Part shown: in pieces, positions 50,137-50,208 of the stretch
How the letters are laid out: each line of letters begins with the position of its first letter
Position numbering within the stretch: the stretch's first letter is position 1
Source: an uncultured Clostridia bacterium
GTDB taxonomy: Bacteria > Bacillota > Clostridia > Christensenellales > Borkfalkiaceae
Assembly: GCA_947626305.1 (NCBI GenBank)
Contig: CANQRP010000003.1
Coordinates: 1 to 50,208 of the forward strand
Direction of reading: 5' to 3'
DNA: 50,208 nucleotides
Program-made: the position numbers and the translations under genes
Notes under the pieces: generated by a model
What the model was told of the DNA's origin: nothing
Seen by the model: the letters and a program-made list of their open reading frames with translations, nothing else
Database searches by the model: none

Positions 50137-50208
50137 GGCCTTGTGGTCAAGCGGTTAAGACGGCGCCCTCTCACGGCGCAATCCCGGGTTCGATTCCCGG
50201 CAAGGTCA
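50137..50208 (+). tRNA. tRNA-Glu (anticodon CTC)
   Basis: Cloverleaf: acceptor GGCCTTG/CAAGGTC, D arm GTC-GAC, anticodon arm GCGCC-CTCTCAC-GGCGC with anticodon CTC, T arm CCGGG-TTCGATT-CCCGG and discriminator A. Length 72 bases; it decodes GAG. The window ends at the discriminator base, so it cannot be seen whether CCA is encoded or whether other tRNAs follow. Confidence 0.95.

Noticed and set aside
50137-50208. tRNA-Glu as an integration site
   Set aside because: The window ends at the tRNA; no integrase or repeated tRNA 3' end could be examined.

Overview
The window reads as one contiguous chromosome segment of a GC-rich low-pathogen-profile Firmicute, most likely a Clostridia-class anaerobe (possibly gut-associated; this is inference). 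Supporting signs are the spc/alpha ribosomal operon order, HPr kinase, a Pta-AckA acetate pathway, a CsoR/CopA copper module, TmcAL, MutS2, a rubredoxin-type flavoprotein, a large (Bacillus/Clostridia-type) SRP RNA, and surface proteins with Cys-rich and BspA-like repeats. Promoters are strikingly uniform: TTGnnn, almost always exactly 17 bp, then TATAAT-like. No phage, transposase, CRISPR array or plasmid function was found.

Layout: 1-7209 is the 3' part of the ribosomal cluster (rplO-secY-adk-map-infA, a repeat insertion, rpmJ, a new strong promoter with a structured leader, rpsM-rpsK-rpsD-rpoA-rplQ). 7240-11160 holds a small Xre regulator, a secreted 5'-nucleotidase-type lipoprotein (minus) and an M18 aminopeptidase. 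11204-16110 is a single 1592-residue lipoprotein with 15 Cys-rich repeats and BspA-like leucine-rich repeats, followed by the SRP RNA gene (minus). 16548-21070 is a heterodimeric ABC exporter plus an Mrp/ApbC ATPase. 21126-24841 has a DUF1508 membrane protein divergent from two flavoproteins, the second broken by a frameshift. 25002-27102 is a GH43 lipoprotein. 27126-32850 covers tmcAL, pta, ackA, a DUF177 protein, rpmF and a flavin reductase-rubredoxin protein. 32876-36275 is a copper-resistance module (csoR, copA fused to copZ) and an ArsR regulator. 36324-44420 is a tightly overlapped run uvrC-HAD-hprK-U32 peptidase-mutS2. 44789-49691 holds a polysaccharide deacetylase, an M16 peptidase, a DNA glycosylase, acpP and a two-gene STAS/phosphatase-kinase signalling module. 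49741-50208 holds a 6S-like RNA and tRNA-Glu(CTC).

The most unusual signals are: (1) a dispersed, multi-hairpin repeat family with four copies (3523, 29478, 44424 on plus; 31861-32004 on minus) whose stems keep pairing while the bases change, and whose ends sit one to a few bases from stop or start codons; (2) three genes (xre, the HI0933-type flavoprotein, uvrC) whose ATG lies exactly where transcription should start, implying leaderless mRNAs; (3) a copper ATPase joined in frame to a CopZ chaperone through a palindromic repeat that still carries CopZ's own ribosome-binding site, and whose phosphorylation motif reads DKTAT rather than DKTGT; (4) a leader before rpsM with two competing copies of TTTCCGCA for the same pairing partner.
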